Shown: piece by piece, positions 1 to 8,984 of the stretch
Layout of the letters: each line of letters begins with the position of its first letter
Numbering within the stretch: position 1 is the first letter of the stretch
NCBI RefSeq assembly: GCF_033955345.1
Contig: NZ_CP138332.1
Span: 62,001 to 126,000, forward strand
Length of the DNA: 64,000 bases
From: Sphingobacterium bambusae
GTDB taxonomy: Bacteria > Bacteroidota > Bacteroidia > Sphingobacteriales > Sphingobacteriaceae
Direction of reading: 5' to 3'
The notes under the pieces: generated by a model
Database searches by the model: none
What the model was told of the DNA's origin: nothing
What the model saw: only the letters and a program-made list of their open reading frames with translations
Program-made: the position numbers and the translations under genes

Positions 1-7
1 GCGTCGC

Positions 8-2227
8 TTATCTAGAGATATCGACGTAGTTATCCATTTTCAGCCGCGCCAAAAGATAGCTTATGGTAGATTCTGCGCCTTGGTTTATATTTACATTGAG
101 CGCTTCGAGACCATCAAAACAACCACCTGTAACCGGATTGTACACGATCTGCTGCAAGTGATTTCTTCCCAAAAACCATGCAAAGGCAGCTATCAACATT
201 TGTCGGTACTCATCATTTCCAATTTCTCGATAGAATCGATCAAGTGCAATGATCGTGTAAGCCACATCGATTGGCTGCTCTCCACCTTTAAGTCTAGCAT
301 GAATACCATCACGTTTTGCCCACCCTTTGTTGGATACCACATGTATCTCGCCATCGACAAATATCTTTTCAAGTAAAAAATCGAAAGACCGACAGGCCAC
401 CTCCTTATAAATAGGTATTCCGGTGCGCTGATAGGCCAAAAGAAGAGCCTCGGGTATCGAACTGTTCCCATACGTGAGGTAGGATTCATACCAAACCCAA
501 TTATCGGAACTTTCATGGTTGAACATGCCCGTCAAGCGACCTGCCAATGTTTCAATTACATGATGGTACTCGCTAGTTTCGACACAGCACAGCCCCTTCA
601 AGATAAAAGCCATTGATCTCGTTGAGTAATAGGTAAGAAAGTTTGAGGATGCTCTCTCTAACAACTCCTTCGCAAGATTTACGGTCTCTGCTGGGAGGAT
701 ATGTGATTTTGCAAATACCTCACCGAGCGCCCATACCGCCCTACCGTTTGCATCGTCGAGGTTTTCGTTGAAATTCTGCTCCGTAAACCGACCTCCAGTA
801 TCGACATAATTTAGAAATGTTCCGTCATCTTGCATACAATGCGCTATAAAGTTAAGGTATTTGGAGATAAGCGAAAGACAGTCGAACGCAGCATATTGAT
901 CGTAGTAATGCAGGATGGCCACCAATGCGCGAGCGTTGTCATCCAACGCATATCCACTCTTCAGATCAGGTGTATTGATCTCAGCAAACTGTATCAATCC
1001 ACGGTCGGTTGTCATACGCTTTATATGTGCTAAATCTATGCGAGGTACCGAATAAGCAAGGGAACTAACTTGTCCTAACATACTTGCAAACAAGTGTATA
1101 TGGGCCATCGCTGAATTTTGCCAAGATGTGGCGACTGTTTTTTGTATATTGAGATTTCGTATCCTTTCCCGCTCTGTTCTGTCATACCCCAATAAGGTAA
1201 TGACGGCATCGGCCAATTGCTCTGCGGATCCAAAGTCAATCATCATTCCCATATCCGCTTTCAATACTTCGCGCGCATGTGGAATTGGGGTGGATACGAC
1301 CGGACAGCCGGAAGCTAGCGCATAGGCAAAAGTCCCGCTCACGGCTTGCAAGGGATCTTTAGAAGTGAAGAGGTAGACGTCGGTCAGTTGAAGATAACCC
1401 AAAAGCTCCTTCGTTGAAAGAAATTCGTTGACAAAACGAACATGGAGAGCAAGGCCTAGATCCCTTACCAAATCCTTCAGTGTATCCCTATATTTCTCTC
1501 CCTCCTGCTTTAAGAGCACAGGGTGGGTTACACCGATTATGAGGAACAGAACATCCGGAAAAGCTTGAACGATAGTTGGAAGCGCTTCTAAGGTGGTTTC
1601 TATACTTTTTCCTGGCCCCAACAAACCAAACGTACTAAGAATTTTTCGATCTTGCAGACCGTAGCGCGACCTAAGCTCTGATTTATCGAGAGCCGGCGAC
1701 AAATGGGTTCCATGCGCTATTACGCTTATTTTTGTAGCGTCTATCTGATAGTATTCAACAAGTATGTCTGCAGAATTTTGGGTCATCACAATTAACTTTT
1801 CACATGCATGCGCCATGTCGCGTACACTTTTGATCATCGCTGGTACCGGTAAGGGTAAGACGGTATGAAAAGTTAGCACAATGCTCTTCTTTAACTGGTT
1901 CAGAAAATTCACAAAGTCATCTTCCGCTTCAGCAAAAAGTCCAAATTCGTGTTGAATGCAGACAATATCAATTTCTGTAGCGTCGTTGAGCTTGTCGCTC
2001 AGCTGCTGAAAGGATCTAGCGTCAGACACATCCAAAACGAAAAAGCTATCAAATTTGTAAGGATGTACATAAGCTGAATTTTCCAAGGGAACGTAGTAGC
2101 AGGCAAATGAGTCGGCAAATTTTGTCTTTATGGAATCTATGAGATCTGTTGTGTATGTTGCAATTCCGCAGGCACGCGGAGGAAAGGTTGATATAAAAGC
2201 TATACCTTGCTGCTTTTCTACTGTCAT
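8..2227 (-). CDS. GT4-type glycosyltransferase fused to a C-terminal alpha-toroid domain
   Basis: This 739-residue protein has two parts. The first about 390 residues look like a GT-B glycosyltransferase of family GT4: an N-terminal loop FPPRACGIATY near residue 16, a donor-site stretch LLGPGKSIETTLEALP near 200, and the late motif GTFAYALASGCPVVSTP. From about residue 400 to the end the protein has Asp/Asn-rich helical repeats (ALDDNARA, NLDDANGRAVWALGE) of the kind seen in (alpha/alpha)6 toroids of glycan-active enzymes. It probably transfers sugars in the cytoplasm; donor and product cannot be read. There is no signal peptide. The gene ends 7 bases from the window edge, so downstream neighbours are not visible. 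The start ATG at 2227 gives the N-terminal Rossmann strand at the expected place. Confident for the glycosyltransferase half, moderate for the toroid. Confidence 0.8.
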   Translation of the reverse strand: MTVEKQQGIAFISTFPPRACGIATYTTDLIDSIKTKFADSFACYYVPLENSAYVHPYKFDSFFVLDVSDARSFQQLSDKLNDATEIDIVCIQHEFGLFAEAEDDFVNFLNQLKKSIVLTFHTVLPLPVPAMIKSVRDMAHACEKLIVMTQNSADILVEYYQIDATKISVIAHGTHLSPALDKSELRSRYGLQDRKILSTFGLLGPGKSIETTLEALPTIVQAFPDVLFLIIGVTHPVLLKQEGEKYRDTLKDLVRDLGLALHVRFVNEFLSTKELLGYLQLTDVYLFTSKDPLQAVSGTFAYALASGCPVVSTPIPHAREVLKADMGMMIDFGSAEQLADAVITLLGYDRTERERIRNLNIQKTVATSWQNSAMAHIHLFASMLGQVSSLAYSVPRIDLAHIKRMTTDRGLIQFAEINTPDLKSGYALDDNARALVAILHYYDQYAAFDCLSLISKYLNFIAHCMQDDGTFLNYVDTGGRFTEQNFNENLDDANGRAVWALGEVFAKSHILPAETVNLAKELLERASSNFLTYYSTRSMAFILKGLCCVETSEYHHVIETLAGRLTGMFNHESSDNWVWYESYLTYGNSSIPEALLLAYQRTGIPIYKEVACRSFDFLLEKIFVDGEIHVVSNKGWAKRDGIHARLKGGEQPIDVAYTIIALDRFYREIGNDEYRQMLIAAFAWFLGRNHLQQIVYNPVTGGCFDGLEALNVNINQGAESTISYLLARLKMDNYVDISR

Positions 2228-2855
2228 GATGCTGTTTTATGTTGCTGTGCAGTCCCTGCGAGATGTGTTTTTGTAAACTTACAAATGCTGTACGTAGGAA
2301 GGTTATTAAAGATAGGTATAAAACATGAGTATAACTCATTAAAATAAAACTATATTTTTTTCAACAAAAAAAACCTATCCAATATTATAAGGCAATTTTT
2401 ATATACGATGTCTCAATCTATGATAGGCTTGTCTTTCGGATTTAATATGTCCCTCGCCATAATATGCCACGTTCCCTTAACTGCATTTGCGAAATAAGTT
2501 TTGATCATTTTTCCAAGAATGTTAGCGTATAAACTTACACGCTAGCAGGGTCTGAAAAAGTTAGTAGCGTATGGGGTCGAAGTATTAGTTTTTCGTCCGA
2601 TTGTACTAGCTTATATACCAATACAGCTAGCAATTTTTATAGAAATGCTCGAATTTTTGTAAGAAACAAGTAACGAATTTTGACAGAAAAAATGACTTGA
2701 AACAACATTAAATAAGGTTTTTATCAATGCTAAATTCAGACCGTTGAGAACAGTATCATCGTAAAAAAAATATCGCTTTTTTTTGAAACTAGCTCGAATC
2801 TTCTTATTTGCTGTTGACGCCATCCGGTAAGTATTAGGCCTAGGCGAGTAACTAA
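2228..2855. other. 628-base AT-rich gap without a recognisable gene
   Basis: This stretch separates the glycosyltransferase start from the insertion sequence. Both strands carry many stops and no product I can recognise. At 2523-2544 there is an imperfect palindrome with arms TAGCGTATAA and TTACACGCTA (one mismatch), and TAGCGTAT recurs at 2564. Its role is unknown. The last 8 bases (2848-2855, GTAACTAA) are the left copy of the IS target-site duplication. Confidence 0.6.
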
Positions 2856-2879
2856 GGATCATACCGAATTCTTGGGGGG
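2856..2879 (+). repeat. Left terminal inverted repeat of the IS
   Basis: 24 bp, starting GGATCATACC and ending TTGGGGGG. It matches the outer right end at 19 of 24 positions and directly abuts the target duplication at 2848-2855. Confidence 0.85.
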
Positions 2880-2886
2880 ATAAAAT

Positions 2887-3870
2887 TTAAGCATATAATT
2901 TCATTACCCTGTACAGGAAGAATTTTGTATCCCTGACTCCGCGGAATATACTCCTAAAGGCCTTAAGTTTTGCATTGAAGGATTCCGCTGAAGCATTTGT
3001 ACTTTTATTGTCGAAGTAGTGAAGGATATCCGTGTGGTGTGCTGCAATTGACCGGGCAACACTCTCAAAAGATGCGATACCGGAGTTTTCTACCTGATTG
3101 TGCCACAGACCAAGCTTGGTAAAAGCTACCATCTTATCCTTGCATTTGTTGAAGATATCTCCCAGTGCCATCGCCAAATCATACGCTTTCTTTAACAGGG
3201 GAAAACGTGCAAATAAGATTTCCGCACGGTGCTTTTGGCTTTCTGTCCATTTTGAAGGATGTTTGAACAGCAGGTATCTTGATCTTGCCAATAGCTGTTT
3301 GATGGTATCGCCATTGGACAGCAGCTCAGGATCGTAGGGAATACCTTTCTTACGTGCACTGGCGATCTTCTTACTTTCTTCATCCAGCACCTCCCAACGG
3401 TACCTTATACGCAGTTCCTGAACGGCATCATAAACCAGTTTCTGCACATGGAACCTATCGATGACCCTTCTGACATTCCCAAAACACCGGCGGATTGCCT
3501 TTGCCATATTGGGAGCCATATCCATCGTTACCTCACGAACTTTATTTCTCAACCTGAGCGGGATACGTTCCAGTACAGCGATGATATCTTCTGCCTTTGT
3601 TCCCTTAATGCTGGCCAGGATGGTGCCTTTTCTTCCCTTGGAGGCTTTGCTGCCCACAACGGTATAGAGTTCGCCATTGCTAAAACTGGTCTCATCGATA
3701 CTCAGCCGCTCGGAGATATTTGCCGGAAATACCGTCCAGTACTCGGCGTGGTGTTTCTGATCCCAATCATGAAAGTCGCTCAGATGGTTCCTGTACTGAT
3801 CCTGCAGCTGCTTACCATCCAGCTGAAAGAGAAGTCCCAAAAGATGCGCACTGATGGGATGGTTATCCAA
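2887..3870 (-). CDS. ISL3-type DDE transposase (orfB of the ISAon1-like element)
   Basis: 327 residues beginning at a TTG codon. The catalytic triad of a DDE transposase can be placed: Asp in LSIDETSF near residue 58, Asp in VTMDMAPNM near 116 followed by IDRFHVQK, and Glu in ASAESFNAKLKAFR near the C-terminus. The pattern of a helical insertion between the second Asp and the Glu is typical of DDE_Tnp_ISL3. The start overlaps the end of orfA by 8 bases and lies in the +1 frame relative to it; AAGGGG five bases before the TTG could serve as ribosome binding site, so translation is probably coupled to orfA. The coding region is intact, so the element may still be mobile. Confidence 0.85.
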   Translation of the reverse strand: MDNHPISAHLLGLLFQLDGKQLQDQYRNHLSDFHDWDQKHHAEYWTVFPANISERLSIDETSFSNGELYTVVGSKASKGRKGTILASIKGTKAEDIIAVLERIPLRLRNKVREVTMDMAPNMAKAIRRCFGNVRRVIDRFHVQKLVYDAVQELRIRYRWEVLDEESKKIASARKKGIPYDPELLSNGDTIKQLLARSRYLLFKHPSKWTESQKHRAEILFARFPLLKKAYDLAMALGDIFNKCKDKMVAFTKLGLWHNQVENSGIASFESVARSIAAHHTDILHYFDNKSTNASAESFNAKLKAFRSIFRGVRDTKFFLYRVMKLYA

Positions 3871-4216
3871 ATATCCCCTTTAAAAAAAGCCCGAATTCCG
3901 TAGTCATCCGAGCACCTTCATGAACGAGGTTCCAATCCCTGGTAATGATCTCCCGTGTATCCAGCACGGTCCAACGTCTACGTCTGATATGTAGGGTGAC
4001 TTTTTGGCCCCGGATGGGAAAGTCCTTGATCTGGGAAACCGGCATAAAGCCTTTGGATTCCAGCTTACTGTTTTCATAGCCTGAGGGGGCAATGTTTCTT
4101 TCATCAAGATAGATGTGAAGTTCTCCATCAACCTTGGAACCATCAATAATATCAAAATAATCTAAAAGCCCTTCGGGCATCAATAAAGACAGTAATTTAC
4201 GTTCAGCGTCTTGCAA
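3863..4216 (-). CDS. ISAon1-type transposase N-terminal region protein (orfA)
   Basis: 117 residues starting at TTG (4216). Proteins of this kind accompany ISAon1-family transposases in Bacteroidota as a separate first ORF. The sequence contains a region rich in basic residues (VTLHIRRRRWTVLD) that probably belongs to a DNA- or zinc-binding N-terminal part of the transposase. The last codons run through CTTTTTTTAAAGGGG and the TAA lies just after the orfB start. The tandem duplication at the IS right end copies the first eight codons and the sequence upstream, so a second, non-productive copy of the start lies at 4307. Function as the DNA-binding half of the transposase is inferred from context. 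Confidence 0.75.
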   Translation of the reverse strand: MQDAERKLLSLLMPEGLLDYFDIIDGSKVDGELHIYLDERNIAPSGYENSKLESKGFMPVSQIKDFPIRGQKVTLHIRRRRWTVLDTREIITRDWNLVHEGARMTTEFGLFLKGIFG

Positions 4217-4374
4217 GGTAATCTATTTTAAGAGCGCTAAGCTAAGAATTAATTCTATGCCCCCCAAAGATTCTGCTTGATCCTAATTTACGTTCAGCGT
4301 CTTGCAAGGTAATCTATTTTAAGAGCGCTAAGCTAAGAATTTATTCTATGCCCCCCAAAGATTCTGCTTGATCC
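4193..4374. repeat. 91-bp tandem duplication of the IS right end
   Basis: Two head-to-tail copies, 4193-4283 and 4284-4374, differ at one position (A at the middle of GAATTAATTC in the first, T in the second). Each copy carries the start of orfA, its upstream region and a right-end inverted repeat (4260-4283 inner, 4351-4374 outer). The similarity stops at once on both sides, so one boundary coincides exactly with the IS terminus. Confidence 0.95.
4351..4374 (-). repeat. Outer right terminal inverted repeat of the IS
   Basis: Read inward on the minus strand it begins GGATCAAGCAGAATC and ends in GGGGGG. The right target duplication GTAACTAA follows at 4375-4382, so this outer copy is the true end of the inserted element. 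Confidence 0.85.
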
Positions 4375-4434
4375 GTAACTAAAACTAGTTCCAGTGATTG
4401 ATAAAAATTTATACTAATCCTCGTGTAAAAAAAC

Positions 4435-4470
4435 AAAAAAGCGGTTTTTTTACAAAAAAAACCGCTTTTT
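4435..4470 (-). terminator. Intrinsic terminator downstream of tRNA-Thr
   Basis: A hairpin with arms AAAAAGCGGTTTTTTT and AAAAAAACCGCTTTTT around a 3-base loop. Read in the tRNA direction it follows the tRNA 3' end by 7 bases and ends in a T-run. Confidence 0.75.
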
Positions 4471-4477
4471 AAATCTG

Positions 4478-4550
<73 letters not shown>

Positions 4551-4576
4551 TTTTAAAGCTTAATTGCTTGGTTGTG

Positions 4577-4607
4577 CAAATATCAGAACTTTGGCTAAAA
4601 TATGCAA
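4577..4607 (-). promoter_or_regulatory. Probable promoter of tRNA-Thr
   Basis: On the minus strand TTG, 20 bases, then GATATTTG, close to the Bacteroidota pattern TTTG-N19/20-TAnnTTTG with one mismatch in the -7 box. It would start transcription about 20 bases before the tRNA. Confidence 0.4.
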
Positions 4608-4810
4608 GGCTGATAACAAATTTGTTGTTAGGAATGCAATAATTACATGAAAATCAAAGATAAAAAAAACACTTCAAGACATTTTGACTGTCCAAAACAA
4701 AAAGAAATGTCAAAATTTCCGAAAATAATTAGTAAATCCAAAAGGCATATAAATTGTTATGCACTAAACATCGTGATGAACACGATTACATAACGTAAGA
4801 AATATATCCT

Positions 4811-7414
4811 ATGAATTTTAACAACTATACAATTAAAGCACAGGAAGCGATACAAAAAGCCTCCGAAATAGCTGTTGGAAATCAACAACAAGCTATAGAA
4901 CCCGCCCATATATTAAAGGCGCTTTTGACTGTCGACGAAAATATCGTTGGCCATCTATTAAAAAAACTAAATGCGAACGTAGACTACATCAGCACGGAGC
5001 TGGACAAGTTGATCCAATCCATGCCCAAGGTTAGTGGTAGTAATGTCTATTTGAGCAATACCAGTAGCTCGGTATTGCAGAAGGCTCAAAGCTATCTAAA
5101 AGAATTTAATGACGAATTCGTTTCCATTGAGCATCTCCTACTCGCCTTACTATCCGCTAGCGACAAAACAAGCGGTTTACTAAAAGACCAAGGCGTTAAT
5201 GAGAAAGACCTGAAAACAGCGATTAAGGAACTGCGTGGATCGTCTCGCGTAACCGATCAAAATGCCGAAGCAACCTACAATGCGTTAGGCAAATATGCGC
5301 GCAACCTTAACGAGTATGCCGAGTCGGGTAAATTGGATCCAGTAATCGGTCGTGACGAAGAAATACGCCGCGTGATGCAGATCTTATCGCGGCGCACCAA
5401 GAACAACCCCATATTGGTGGGCGAGCCCGGTGTGGGAAAGACCGCCATAGCAGAAGGTATTGCCTACCGCATTATTAAGGGCGACGCCCCAGAAAATCTG
5501 AAATCGAAAGTAGTTTTCTCGCTCGACATGGGCGCGCTGATCGCTGGAGCAAAATATAAGGGCGAATTTGAGGAACGCCTCAAAGCCGTGGTTAAGGAGG
5601 TTGCGGAAAGCGATGGTGAAATCATCCTCTTCATTGATGAAATCCATACCCTAGTGGGCGCCGGTGGCGGCGAAGGTGCTATGGATGCAGCTAACATTTT
5701 GAAGCCAGCTTTGGCACGCGGCGAGCTTCGCGCCATTGGCGCAACGACGCTTAACGAGTTTCAGAAATATTTTGAAAAAGATAAAGCCTTGGAACGGCGC
5801 TTTCAGAAAGTTATGGTCGATGAGCCCGACACGCAGGACGCCATTTCCATTTTACGCGGCTTGAAAGAACGGTACGAGACGCACCATAAAGTACGGATTC
5901 TTGACGAATCTATTATCGCGGCCGTCGAATTGTCGCAGCGCTATATTACCGACCGCTTTCTACCCGATAAAGCCATTGATTTAATTGATGAAGCGGCCTC
6001 GAAACTACGCCTAGAAATGGACTCTGTACCAGAAGCCGTTGACGAATTGAATCGACGTATTATGCAACTGGAGATTGAACGCGAGGCCATCAAACGGGAA
6101 CACGACGAGCGCAAAGTACAAGAGCTATCGGAAACCATAGCCAACCTATCCACCGAGCGCGATTCGTTAAAGGCGGCTTGGCAATCTGAAAAAACACTCG
6201 TCGACCGGGTGAACCAAGAGATCCAAAATATTGAAGATTACAAACTTGAAGCCGATCAAGCAGAACGTGCTGGTGATTATGGCAGAGTGGCAGAGCTGCG
6301 TTACGGAAAGATCAAAGAGGCGCAAGACAGCGCAGAGAAACTAAAATTGGAGTTAGCGGAAAAGCAGCAGGCCAGCCGCATGCTGAAAGAAGAGGTAACA
6401 TCCGATGATATTGCCGACGTGGTATCCCGCTGGACCGGTATCCCTGTCAGTAAAATGATACAGTCGGAACGCGAAAAGCTGCTCAACCTAGAGGCAGAGC
6501 TGCACAAACGTGTAGCTGGGCAGGAAGAAGCAATAGAAGCCATCGCCGATGCAATTAGGCGTTCGCGTGCAGGCCTAAGTGATGCCAAGCGTCCTATTGG
6601 CTCCTTCATCTTTCTCGGTACAACTGGGGTTGGTAAAACGGAGCTCGCAAAAGCCTTGGCGGAATTTCTATTTGATGATGAGCAAGCGCTTGTGCGGATT
6701 GATATGTCGGAATACCAAGAGCGCCATGCCGTCTCTCGGCTTATCGGTGCGCCTCCGGGCTATGTGGGTTACGATGAAGGGGGACAACTTACCGAAGCGG
6801 TACGCCGAAGACCTTACTCTGTCGTGCTCCTCGATGAGATAGAGAAGGCTCATCCCGATGTGTTCAACATTCTGTTGCAAGTGCTGGACGACGGACACCT
6901 GACCGACAACAAGGGACGCGTGGTGAACTTCAAGAATACGATTATCATCATGACTTCCAATACAGGCTCGGGCGTTATACAGGAAAATTTTGCCAAGCTG
7001 ACGGATGATAATCGTGATGAAGTTGTTGCCAAAACGAAAGATGAAGTATTCGACATCCTACAGAAATCAATACGTCCAGAATTCTTGAATCGCATTGATG
7101 AGGTGATTATGTTTACACCACTCGGTCGCAATGAGATAGGCAACATTGTACGGATGCAGTTTAACCGCGTGCAGCAGCAGCTTGCCGAGCAAAACATCTT
7201 TATCTCTGCCAGCGAAGAAGCCTTGGATTGGTTGGGACAATTGGGTTATGACCCGGTGTATGGTGCACGTCCGCTCAAGCGGGTCATACAAAAGCGAATT
7301 TTGAATGAGCTATCCAAAGAAATACTGGCCGGAAAGGTATCGCGCGACTCGGTTATCCAAGTGGATGTGTTTGATGGCCAATTTGTATTCATCAACAAAA
7401 GCGAACAGCAGTAA
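4811..7414 (+). CDS. clpB: ATP-dependent disaggregase ClpB
   Basis: 867 residues, the usual length for ClpB. In order: the N-terminal Clp-N double repeat (residues 1-145), AAA domain 1 with Walker A GEPGVGKT at about 204 and Walker [11 protein letters not shown], the long coiled-coil middle domain (about 400-525), and AAA domain 2 with Walker A GTTGVGKT at about 603, [11 protein letters not shown] and the sensor region [10 protein letters not shown]. The middle domain separates ClpB from ClpC and ClpA. ClpB forms hexamers that extract proteins from aggregates with DnaK. The gene stands alone. I see no CIRCE element and no clean -7 box in the 260 bases upstream, so its heat control cannot be read here. 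Confidence 0.97.
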   Translation: MNFNNYTIKAQEAIQKASEIAVGNQQQAIEPAHILKALLTVDENIVGHLLKKLNANVDYISTELDKLIQSMPKVSGSNVYLSNTSSSVLQKAQSYLKEFNDEFVSIEHLLLALLSASDKTSGLLKDQGVNEKDLKTAIKELRGSSRVTDQNAEATYNALGKYARNLNEYAESGKLDPVIGRDEEIRRVMQILSRRTKNNPILVGEPGVGKTAIAEGIAYRIIKGDAPENLKSKVVFSLDMGALIAGAKYKGEFEERLKAVVKEVAESDGEIILFIDEIHTLVGAGGGEGAMDAANILKPALARGELRAIGATTLNEFQKYFEKDKALERRFQKVMVDEPDTQDAISILRGLKERYETHHKVRILDESIIAAVELSQRYITDRFLPDKAIDLIDEAASKLRLEMDSVPEAVDELNRRIMQLEIEREAIKREHDERKVQELSETIANLSTERDSLKAAWQSEKTLVDRVNQEIQNIEDYKLEADQAERAGDYGRVAELRYGKIKEAQDSAEKLKLELAEKQQASRMLKEEVTSDDIADVVSRWTGIPVSKMIQSEREKLLNLEAELHKRVAGQEEAIEAIADAIRRSRAGLSDAKRPIGSFIFLGTTGVGKTELAKALAEFLFDDEQALVRIDMSEYQERHAVSRLIGAPPGYVGYDEGGQLTEAVRRRPYSVVLLDEIEKAHPDVFNILLQVLDDGHLTDNKGRVVNFKNTIIIMTSNTGSGVIQENFAKLTDDNRDEVVAKTKDEVFDILQKSIRPEFLNRIDEVIMFTPLGRNEIGNIVRMQFNRVQQQLAEQNIFISASEEALDWLGQLGYDPVYGARPLKRVIQKRILNELSKEILAGKVSRDSVIQVDVFDGQFVFINKSEQQ

Positions 7415-7454
7415 GCGCAAAGCACCGGCAGACTAAGGATACCGGTGGAACACA

Positions 7455-7502
7455 AAGCCGTATACAGGTTGCATCATACGCAGCCTGTATACGGCTTTTT
7501 TC
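7455..7502 (+). terminator. Intrinsic terminator after clpB
   Basis: Arms AGCCGTATACAGG and CCTGTATACGGCT (13 bp, perfect) around a 15-base loop, followed by a run of T. It lies between the convergent ends of clpB and the aspartyl protease gene. Confidence 0.85.
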
Positions 7503-7510
7503 GTATAAAC

Positions 7511-8860
7511 CTACTCTGCTAACGGTATAGGATCGATTAATTGAAATCGGATATCCCGAAGTACCCCATCTCGCTCAATAACCAAACGGATAAACTCGCC
7601 TGGCTTCGACTGCAATTTAGCCATAATTTTTGCCAACGTAAGCTGACTTACCGAAGTACCGTTGACTTTTAACAACACATCATTCACCTGTACTCCCGCA
7701 CGCGCAGCTGGCGCATCCTTACGTATGCCCGACACACGATACGTCGGCCTTAGCACAAACTTATACTGCAGATCATTATTTGCCAAGTTGATCGTGACAC
7801 CTTGGTCTTCCGCCTGTAAGCCATGGTTATTTTTCGCTCTCGCTGGAATCTTCACCAACTCCTTTGCCCATATCATGCCATCATGCTTGATGTCCATGCC
7901 CGCCATATTGAGCAGAAAAGGCTTATTGAAATTCTTGTTCTTCTTAAGATACCATAGTTCCCGCTCGTAATCTAGCAACATATCGAAACGTTGAAGCACT
8001 TGGTTGCCGACAGAGCCAATCCTGTTCTTCGTCAATTTACTCATAAATACAGCATTGGAATCTGGATAGGCTACAATAGGGAACTTCAACTCAAAATCCC
8101 CCAGCACGACGCGCGCAACCCGATTTCTTTTGCCATGTATCTCTCCGTTGAAGCCGCGCCCGATGTATTCCTCCACGAAAGGTTTGCGCAGCATAAATCC
8201 CGGCAACAAAAAAGAGAAGAGCATCATCGGATCCGTATTGCCCATATCGAGCAGCATCTTCCCTTCTACCCAATTGCCGTCATTTCCTAGAGCCGCCTGT
8301 ACATAGGGACGATCGTGCTCAATCTGAATAGGCAACTTTTTATATTTTCCAAACGCCTTACTGTAATCATAACCTCTGGGGTAAATCGTCATCCGTTGCC
8401 GTATATAGTCCATCCGCACCGAGAAGCTCTGAAAAAATTTAGAACCCAATATCCCATTGATGGCAACACCTACATCTGTCGAGATGTCGAGTTCTGTAGC
8501 CTGTATGACATAGAGCCAATGAAGCGAATCAATCACCGCACCAGCACCCAGCTCAACAACATTACCCGTCGACAAGATCCCTTCAATCCCATCTTCCAAA
8601 CCTATGCCATGAAATTTCATCTTATTCTTGTTGTTGAGGTATAGGGAATCATTGGCTTGCGCGAATAAGATCGTTTCCTTGACCCCTGTGTCCAACAGGA
8701 AGGAAAAAGTTATTCCATTGATAGTTAAGGGGACAAGCACCACGTTGTTGATCAAATCAAACTTTACCGTGACAGGTTTGTTCTCTTTTAGTCGAAAGAT
8801 ACCCTGGCCATATAAAGAATATGGAATACATATCAAAATCAGGTAGTGGTACCATTTCAT
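7511..8860 (-). CDS. Exported retropepsin-like aspartyl protease with PDZ domain
   Basis: 449 residues. The first 19 form a signal peptide (MKWYHYLILICIPYSLYGQ). A retropepsin-like aspartyl protease region follows, with the first catalytic motif FLLDTG at residues 55-59 (Asp57). A second half of the same fold carries LLDMGN near residue 205, where a DTG or DSG would be expected. A PDZ domain occupies the last about 90 residues (AARAGVQVNDVLLKVNG). Proteins of this build are common in Bacteroidota and are predicted periplasmic or surface proteases; substrates are unknown. The gene converges on clpB and is divergent from the L,D-transpeptidase at 8985. Whether the DMG variant is active is open. 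Confidence 0.8.
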   Translation of the reverse strand: MKWYHYLILICIPYSLYGQGIFRLKENKPVTVKFDLINNVVLVPLTINGITFSFLLDTGVKETILFAQANDSLYLNNKNKMKFHGIGLEDGIEGILSTGNVVELGAGAVIDSLHWLYVIQATELDISTDVGVAINGILGSKFFQSFSVRMDYIRQRMTIYPRGYDYSKAFGKYKKLPIQIEHDRPYVQAALGNDGNWVEGKMLLDMGNTDPMMLFSFLLPGFMLRKPFVEEYIGRGFNGEIHGKRNRVARVVLGDFELKFPIVAYPDSNAVFMSKLTKNRIGSVGNQVLQRFDMLLDYERELWYLKKNKNFNKPFLLNMAGMDIKHDGMIWAKELVKIPARAKNNHGLQAEDQGVTINLANNDLQYKFVLRPTYRVSGIRKDAPAARAGVQVNDVLLKVNGTSVSQLTLAKIMAKLQSKPGEFIRLVIERDGVLRDIRFQLIDPIPLAE

Positions 8861-8943
8861 TTATAACCGGTGTATGTACGAATTTAACAATTTAAAAATA
8901 GATAATTCACCATTTTGTTTATTTAAAAAAGCGTCTGTTTTAG

Positions 8944-8951
8944 TATATTTG
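8944..8951 (+). promoter_or_regulatory. -7 box upstream of the L,D-transpeptidase lipoprotein gene
   Basis: TATATTTG matches TAnnTTTG and lies 34 bases before the start codon. No convincing -33 box is seen at the usual distance. Confidence 0.45.
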
Positions 8952-8984
8952 GTAAAATAGACCATTAAAAAGTCGTTATCCTAC

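Larger units (their letters stand above)
2856..4374 (-). mobile_element. Complete ISAon1/ISL3-like insertion sequence with target-site duplication
   Basis: The element is 1519 bp. Its ends are imperfect 24-bp inverted repeats, 2856-2879 and 4351-4374, identical at 19 of 24 positions, both starting GGATCA and ending in six G when read inward. It is flanked by an exact 8-bp direct repeat, GTAACTAA, at 2848-2855 and 4375-4382. An 8-bp duplication is usual for the ISL3 family. Two minus-strand genes (orfA, orfB) lie inside and look intact. The right end is unusual: the last 91 bp are present twice in tandem, so the ancestral element would have been about 1428 bp. The target lies between the glycosyltransferase and tRNA-Thr; no broken gene is evident around it. 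Confidence 0.9.

Noticed and set aside
2611..2862. 83-codon open frame on the minus strand left of the IS
   Set aside because: It crosses the target-site duplication and the IS end, is Lys/Ser/Phe-rich from AT-rich DNA and resembles nothing known.
3876..3900. Programmed -1 frameshift at the T-run of the IS orfA
   Set aside because: orfB is in the +1 frame, and the -1 frame does not continue into it; coupled translation from TTG is the better explanation.
4193..4374. Possible CRISPR-like repeats
   Set aside because: There are only two copies, 91 bp long, directly abutting with no spacer, and they are part of the IS end.
4551..4810. CIRCE or other heat-shock operator before clpB
   Set aside because: No TTAGCACTC-N9-GAGTGCTAA or clear inverted repeat is found there.
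5384..7291. Several open frames opposite or inside clpB
   Set aside because: They are shadows of a well-conserved 867-residue gene, with compositions that only mirror its codons.
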